Positions 6,759 to 10,403 of a stretch of DNA of 10,403 nt are shown here, one piece after another (the first letter of the stretch is position 1; every line of letters begins with the position of its first letter). Origin of the DNA: Lachnospiraceae bacterium (GTDB lineage: Bacteria > Bacillota > Clostridia > Lachnospirales > Lachnospiraceae); NCBI GenBank assembly GCA_021199395.1, contig JAJQIE010000249.1, positions 1 to 10,403 on the forward strand, in the 5' to 3' direction. The translations under genes were made by a program, and so were the position numbers. The notes below the pieces were generated by a model. The model saw only the letters and a program-made list of their open reading frames with translations. It searched no databases and was not told the origin of the DNA.

Positions 6759-6930
6759 GGATAGCTCTCCATCGCCTGCTGGCGATGACAGTCATATGGT
6801 TCTTCGCCACATGCCCAGAAAAACAGGCGCAGGTGCTGTTCCCCTTCGGCGTTCTCCCCTTTCGACTGCCCTCGACTGCGCCTGGCCGCATCCGGCAGCG
6901 TACTGATGAATCACGCAACCTCTATCCACT
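6759..6930 (-). ncRNA. Lysine riboswitch (L box) aptamer
   Basis: The leader RNA upstream of dapA matches the lysine riboswitch in sequence and order. It begins GGATAGAGG (P1 5' strand and the conserved purine stretch), then has CAGTA, GAAAGGGGAG, CGCCGAAGG, a CTGTTTTTCTGG arm and GACTGTCA. A P5-type hairpin follows (ATCGCC-AGCA-GGCGAT), and the element closes with GAGAGCTATCC. P1 is formed by GGATAG (6927-6922) and CTATCC (6764-6759). The total of about 170 nt is the usual aptamer size. By comparison with Bacillus subtilis lysC, lysine binding should stabilise P1 and favour the terminator at 6709-6733. The J1/2 region reads TTGCG and ATCAGTA where B. subtilis has TGCG and AAGAGTA, a modest variation. 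Confidence 0.93.
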
Positions 6931-7032
6931 TTAACGCATTGCTTTTCATCCTTCCGGCGCTGTGAAATCTCCGATACCATATACCTGTTTTATCGTATGC
7001 GCTTCCAAAAAGCATTGCTATTATGTTTTCTT

Positions 7033-7061
7033 ACTATAACACCCGGAGTATGGATTGTCAA
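7033..7061 (-). promoter_or_regulatory. Promoter of the dapA-dapB-lysC operon
   Basis: TTGACA (7061-7056), a perfect -35 box, is followed after 17 nt by TATAGT (7038-7033). Transcription should begin near 7026, about 95 nt before the aptamer. That 95-nt lead-in has an AGCAATGC direct repeat (7012-7019 and 6936-6943, as the complement) but no clear gene. The promoter begins only 14 bp after the sugar kinase stop codon. Confidence 0.85.
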
Positions 7062-7075
7062 TCCTGTTACGCAAT

Positions 7076-8443
7076 TTAAACCAGCCGCGCGGCTTTCGCC
7101 GCACCGCATGCCGCTTCTTCCTTTTGTTCCGTCAGCCGCAGCTCCATACCAAACCTTCGTGCTGTGATCTCCTGCAGAAAAACATTTTTCCGCATTCCAT
7201 TCCCGGAAGCTACAATTTTCGTCCTTGGCGGGCGAAGCCCATCCGCCATACGCAGATACATCTGGTACAGCTCCTCCGCCATCCCATCCAGCACACCGTA
7301 TATCAAAGCCCCTGGCGTAAAATTATCGATACCGATATTTTCTATCTTACCTCTTCGCTCCGGCTCATCCCTGGTGCCGGCAAATCGCGTATCCACCTTC
7401 AGCCTGGGAGCGTCCTCATCGTATGACCGCAGCAGCCGCTCCATAACGGAATACTGCTCTGGCTCTGTCACATGAAGCGCTTCCGCATACTGATGAAAAA
7501 AGCGTTCAAGGAGCGAATAGGCCCTGCCTCCGCACAGAGATGATCCGACCAGCAGATAGCCGCCCTTCAAAAACGGCCTTGTTTCAATCCCTTTCACACA
7601 AATATAGTCCTTCACATAGACGGATACCTGGCTTCCGGTTCCCATATTCACCAGAACGCTGTCCCTGAGGTCGCTCACAGAGCCCAGAAAGCTTGCCTGA
7701 TTATCCCCGATCGCCACGCAGACCGGAATGCCTTTCCAGGTGCCCAGAATGGCAGGAGCCGCCGTCACTTCCGGAAAAATATCCCCGGACAGCTTCATCT
7801 GCTGAGCAGCCAGCCCGGATACCCCTGATAATTCTTTTTCGGATATCCTTACCTGTGAGAACAGTTCCTTCCGGAAGGTTCCGTGCTCCACGTCAAAAAA
7901 ACCGAACCCCGCCGCATTGCTGGTGTGAACAAGCGGTTTTTTTCTTCCGGTCAGCACCATTCCCAGATAATCCATGATCGTGCACACCGTGACCGCCCCT
8001 TCCGGCACCCGTCCGGTCGCGGCATTATACAGATGCGTGACCAGCCCGTATCCGGTACTGGCAGAGATACCGTATTGCTGCTCCAAAATCTCACAGAGGC
8101 TTTTACCTCCAAAGCATTTATCATTTCCTCTTTCATCCTGCCAGGTGAAAAGCGGGCTCACATGCCTTCCATCCCGGTCAAGATAAACAATCCCATGCAT
8201 CTGGCCTGTCAGACCGATCACCCGAATCGTTTCCGCATACTCAGGCCGCGCCAGCACTCCGTCCAGCAGCTCTGTCGCTTTTTCAACTATCCTTTCCGGA
8301 TCCTGAAGCTTTTCCCATGGATGTCCTGAATGCAGAAAGCTGTCATTGCTCAACGTGTAAGCGGCTTCCGTCTTTCCGGTCGCCTCATCCATCACTACCG
8401 CACTGATCGTAGTCGTTCCCAAATCGATTCCTATCGCTTTCAT
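7076..8443 (-). CDS. FGGY-family carbohydrate kinase, sedoheptulokinase-like
   Basis: This 455-residue cytosolic sugar kinase has the two-domain ASKHA fold. The N-terminal phosphate loop is GIDLGTTT (5-12). GLTGQMHG (77-84) and WQDERG (101-106) form the sugar site. The catalytic base is D247 in GDNQAS, and MGTGSQ (267-272) is the second ATP loop. GNGMRKN (414-420) and the C-terminal EEAACGAAKAA complete the adenosine pocket. TGQMHGIVYLD with the early TWQD resembles sedoheptulokinase-type members more than xylulo- or glycerol kinases, but sugar specificity cannot be settled by eye. It follows mrp by 66 nt and has no obvious promoter or strong ribosome binding site (GAGAGG or GCGGGT before the ATG), so it may be co-transcribed with mrp. 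No terminator is seen after it; readthrough would enter the lysine riboswitch leader. Confidence 0.85.
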   Translation of the reverse strand: MKAIGIDLGTTTISAVVMDEATGKTEAAYTLSNDSFLHSGHPWEKLQDPERIVEKATELLDGVLARPEYAETIRVIGLTGQMHGIVYLDRDGRHVSPLFTWQDERGNDKCFGGKSLCEILEQQYGISASTGYGLVTHLYNAATGRVPEGAVTVCTIMDYLGMVLTGRKKPLVHTSNAAGFGFFDVEHGTFRKELFSQVRISEKELSGVSGLAAQQMKLSGDIFPEVTAAPAILGTWKGIPVCVAIGDNQASFLGSVSDLRDSVLVNMGTGSQVSVYVKDYICVKGIETRPFLKGGYLLVGSSLCGGRAYSLLERFFHQYAEALHVTEPEQYSVMERLLRSYDEDAPRLKVDTRFAGTRDEPERRGKIENIGIDNFTPGALIYGVLDGMAEELYQMYLRMADGLRPPRTKIVASGNGMRKNVFLQEITARRFGMELRLTEQKEEAACGAAKAARLV

Positions 8444-8509
8444 ACCCGCACGCCTCTCTTTACCTGGAACTTATAAACGGCTGCCGCGCCTGGACGATCA
8501 CATGTCCCG

Positions 8510-9379
8510 TCATTTTTCACTGCTATCCTTTATCCCCAGAATCTGCAGCGCCGCATACGCAGCGTCCAGATACGGGTTCTCGGCTTTTGCGAATTCACCG
8601 GCGTCGGACAGCTCTGTCAGCTTAGGGTCGATGGGCATTTTTCCTGCCACGAGAATGCCCATTTCTTCCGCGACCTCCTGAATTTTGCTCTCCCCAAATA
8701 CAGGAATCTTTTTCCCACAATCCGGGCAGACAAGATAGCTGTAATTCTCCACAAGGCCGAGCACCGGTATATTCATCGTGGAAGCCATATTATAGGCCTT
8801 CTTTACAATCATTTTCACCAGATCCTGCGGCGAGGTAACCACAAATATGCCGTCTACCGGCAGCGACTGGAAAACGGTCAGTGGCACATCGCCGGTCCCT
8901 GGCGGCATATCTACAAGCAGATAGTCCAGCTCCCCCCAGATCACATCGTGCCAGAACTGCTTTACCAGACCGGCAAGGATCGGTCCACGCCAGATCACCG
9001 GTGATTCCGGATCGGGAAGCAGTAAATTAATAGAAATAACCTTGATATCATTGTCCGTCAGGCGCGGATAAATTCCCTCGTCATCCGCTTCCGCCAGACC
9101 AGTCAGCCCATACATCCGCGGGATTGACGGTCCCGTGATATCCGCGTCCATAACCCCAACGCGGTAGCCCTTTGCTGCGAGCATATTTGCCAGCGACGCA
9201 GTCACCATGGATTTTCCAACGCCGCCCTTTCCGCTGACGACTCCGATCACATGCTTTATCTCAGAATAGCAGTTCAGCGCCTCCAGCATACTCTCCGGCT
9301 GTGCGGCTTGTGCGCTCGGACATCCCTCACAGCTTGATTTATCGCAGCTTGCGGCGCTGCTGCATGTTTTTTCCGCCAT
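8510..9379 (-). CDS. mrp: Mrp/NBP35-type P-loop ATPase, iron-sulfur cluster carrier
   Basis: Members of this family bind a [4Fe-4S] cluster at a dimer interface and pass it to target proteins in the cytosol. The 289-residue protein has a deviant Walker A loop GKGGVGKS (50-57), DADITGPS (78-85) and the switch DMPPGTGD (157-164). The CPDC pair (C218, C221) is where family members bridge the cluster. Before the ATPase domain lies a cysteine-rich tail with C6, C12, C17 and C20, ending CEGC. It recalls the N-terminal cluster site of NBP35 but with different spacing. The usual ENMSY reads ENYSY here (211-215). AGGAGG lies about 9 nt before the ATG. The gene has its own promoter about 140 nt upstream and is followed by the sugar kinase after 66 nt. 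The client proteins are unknown. Confidence 0.93.
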   Translation of the reverse strand: MAEKTCSSAASCDKSSCEGCPSAQAAQPESMLEALNCYSEIKHVIGVVSGKGGVGKSMVTASLANMLAAKGYRVGVMDADITGPSIPRMYGLTGLAEADDEGIYPRLTDNDIKVISINLLLPDPESPVIWRGPILAGLVKQFWHDVIWGELDYLLVDMPPGTGDVPLTVFQSLPVDGIFVVTSPQDLVKMIVKKAYNMASTMNIPVLGLVENYSYLVCPDCGKKIPVFGESKIQEVAEEMGILVAGKMPIDPKLTELSDAGEFAKAENPYLDAAYAALQILGIKDSSEK

Positions 9380-9482
9380 TTTTTATTCCTCCTGATTGTC
9401 TGTTCGATATCCGCCACAGCCTAATTCCCACTTCGAAAAAGAATGGCGCGGCGTGCAATATGATTTCGGTTCCGGTATCATG

Positions 9483-9508
9483 TGCCTGCACAGGCATTTC
9501 CCGGAAAT
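9483..9508. promoter_or_regulatory. Two adjoining dyads in the mrp leader
   Basis: TGCCTG-CA-CAGGCA (9483-9496) is followed, sharing one base, by ATTTCC-C-GGAAAT (9496-9508). Each has perfect 6-bp arms. They lie just downstream of the predicted mrp start point (near 9512), a good place for an operator or a stacked pair of short RNA hairpins. No known binding motif is recognised. Confidence 0.4.
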
Positions 9509-9518
9509 CGCCTTTCTT

Positions 9519-9547
9519 ATTTTAGACCAGATGATCTCCGCTGTAAA
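9519..9547 (-). promoter_or_regulatory. Predicted promoter of mrp
   Basis: TTTACA (9547-9542) and TAAAAT (9524-9519) are 17 nt apart on the minus strand, giving a start near 9512 and a leader of about 130 nt. The 240-nt stretch between the VWA gene and mrp otherwise shows the two dyads at 9483-9508 and a short tandem repeat at 9596-9627, with no convincing gene or terminator. Confidence 0.55.
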
Positions 9548-9595
9548 GTAAAAAACGTAAGAATCAAAAGCTATAATACCCTCCGCTGAAAATAT

Positions 9596-9627
9596 CATCC
9601 ATCAAAAATTCTATCCATTAAAAATTC
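9596..9627 (-). repeat. 16-bp tandem duplication across the VWA gene stop codon
   Basis: Blocks 9596-9611 and 9612-9627 are adjacent and match at 14 of 16 positions (core ATCCATYAAAAATTC on the plus strand). The upstream copy in gene direction contains the TAA stop codon (9620-9618). Since 16 is not a multiple of three, the two copies lie in different frames. Confidence 0.7.
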
Positions 9628-10403
9628 GCGCTGTCCTCTTCAAGCAGCCTTCTCAGATATCTCGCCACCACACGCGCAAATCCTGAGCTGTCGCGGATAT
9701 AAGTGAAATCCTTTCCGAAAATCTTTTTTTCCGCCATCAGCTCCTTCTCTTTTCCTGTGAAAACGCCAAGCACACAGACTCCCGCAGCGCGCAGCTTTCG
9801 GATCTCATACGCCGTATCCCGCACTGCGTAGGCGCCGCTGTAGGTTTCCGGATTGCGGCTGTTCGGGCGGTTGACAATGATATCGTTCGGCTTGCCATCA
9901 CTCAACACGATCAGGATTTTCCCCTCCTCCGGGCGCTGCAGCAGGGAATCGCCGACCGCGCGGATCGCCAGGCCGTCCCGGTTGTTCGAGGACGTCACAT
10001 AATTTAACAGTCTCCGGTTCTCCCCGCGCGGCGCGTCATATCCGCGAAAACGCTGCAAAACCGTATAATCCCAGAACGTACAGAAGCTTGTGACCTGGAG
10101 GGGAATCCGGTTTATGCAGAGCGCTTCGGCAATGATATATGCCTGCAATGCCACCTCGCTCTGCCTGTCATGCTGCGACCCGCTCGCGTCAATGAGGATA
10201 TCCACCGCGAATTCAGAATTGCTGCGGCGTATTGTCTTTTCAAAAAGCCGCCCCGGCGTCTCTTTTTTCCCTACCTGCCACAAAAGCCGCGGGACAATTG
10301 TGCCCGCATAAGCCGCCTGGCCCTCCGGCTCGCTTCGCCGGTTCAGAGAACGCCTCAGTTCAGCCGCAAGCTGCTCTATACTGCGCGCCATCATATTCGC
10401 ATG
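9618..10403 (-). CDS. VWA-domain protein, NorD/CobT-like, C-terminal part
   Basis: The gene is cut by the high end of the window. The frame stays open to 10403 and no ribosome binding site precedes the ATG at 10394, so the true start lies outside. The 258 visible residues after that ATG carry a von Willebrand A domain (about 62-252). Its metal-ion-dependent adhesion site is complete: DASGS (D69, S71, S73), D140 in NNRDG and D166 in LSDGKPND. The preceding segment (about 1-60, with GRLFEKTIR) fits NorD or CobT-like proteins, which are usually about twice this length. Such proteins work with MoxR-type AAA ATPases to insert metals or remodel enzymes. A partner ATPase gene, if any, would lie beyond the window. 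It precedes mrp by about 240 nt. The target enzyme cannot be named. Confidence 0.75.
   Translation of the reverse strand, partial: HANMMARSIEQLAAELRRSLNRRSEPEGQAAYAGTIVPRLLWQVGKKETPGRLFEKTIRRSNSEFAVDILIDASGSQHDRQSEVALQAYIIAEALCINRIPLQVTSFCTFWDYTVLQRFRGYDAPRGENRRLLNYVTSSNNRDGLAIRAVGDSLLQRPEEGKILIVLSDGKPNDIIVNRPNSRNPETYSGAYAVRDTAYEIRKLRAAGVCVLGVFTGKEKELMAEKKIFGKDFTYIRDSSGFARVVARYLRRLLEEDSANF

Noticed and set aside
6792..6980. Minus-strand frame of 62 codons, and a 12-codon frame starting near 6948, in the lysine leader
   Set aside because: Both run into the riboswitch aptamer. The short one has GGAAGG touching its ATG, which is too close for initiation. A leader peptide is not needed with a riboswitch present.
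9383..9598. Minus-strand frame of 71 codons between the VWA gene and mrp
   Set aside because: It contains the mrp promoter and the leader dyads and shows no ribosome binding site or recognisable domain.
1..10403. CRISPR arrays, tRNA or rRNA genes, insertion sequences, phage genes
   Set aside because: I looked for regularly spaced repeats, tRNA-like folds, transposase motifs and integrase motifs and saw none.

Overview
The window looks like chromosomal DNA of an anaerobic Gram-positive Clostridia member, probably a Lachnospiraceae-type gut organism. The grounds are roughly balanced base composition, strong AGGAGG-type ribosome binding sites, a classic lysine riboswitch, and genes of the 2-hydroxyacyl-CoA dehydratase activase family. 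The genus is an inference. Nothing looks like phage, plasmid, transposon or CRISPR. All genes but one lie on the minus strand, so the gene order below runs from high to low coordinates.

High end (10403-7076): a VWA-domain protein of the NorD/CobT-like type, cut by the window edge; then a Mrp/NBP35-type ATPase for iron-sulfur cluster handling, with its own promoter and two adjoining dyads in its leader; then an FGGY sugar kinase that looks most like sedoheptulokinase.

Middle (7061-3480): a lysine-pathway operon. A strong promoter starts 14 bp after the kinase stop codon. It drives a leader of about 420 nt holding a complete lysine riboswitch and an intrinsic terminator, followed by dapA, dapB and lysC. 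These encode dihydrodipicolinate synthase, dihydrodipicolinate reductase and aspartokinase, so lysine can shut down its own branch by transcription attenuation. The longest open frame through dapA runs back into the riboswitch and overstates the gene; the real start is at 6606.

The only plus-strand gene (2601-3383) is a Cof-type HAD phosphatase with its own extended -10 promoter and a structured leader. A hairpin at 3441-3477 separates it from the converging lysC.

Low end (2369-1): a second minus-strand operon encodes a DUF2229-type protein, a COG3581-type protein and the first codons of a BcrAD/BadFG-type ATPase. As I recall it, many Firmicutes carry these parts in one very large protein; here they are three genes, the last two overlapping by ATGA. 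The leader of this operon contains a compact element of about 120 bp made of three hairpins with near-matching inverted ends (2201-2322). This operon of unknown substrate and its palindromic leader are the least explained parts of the window.
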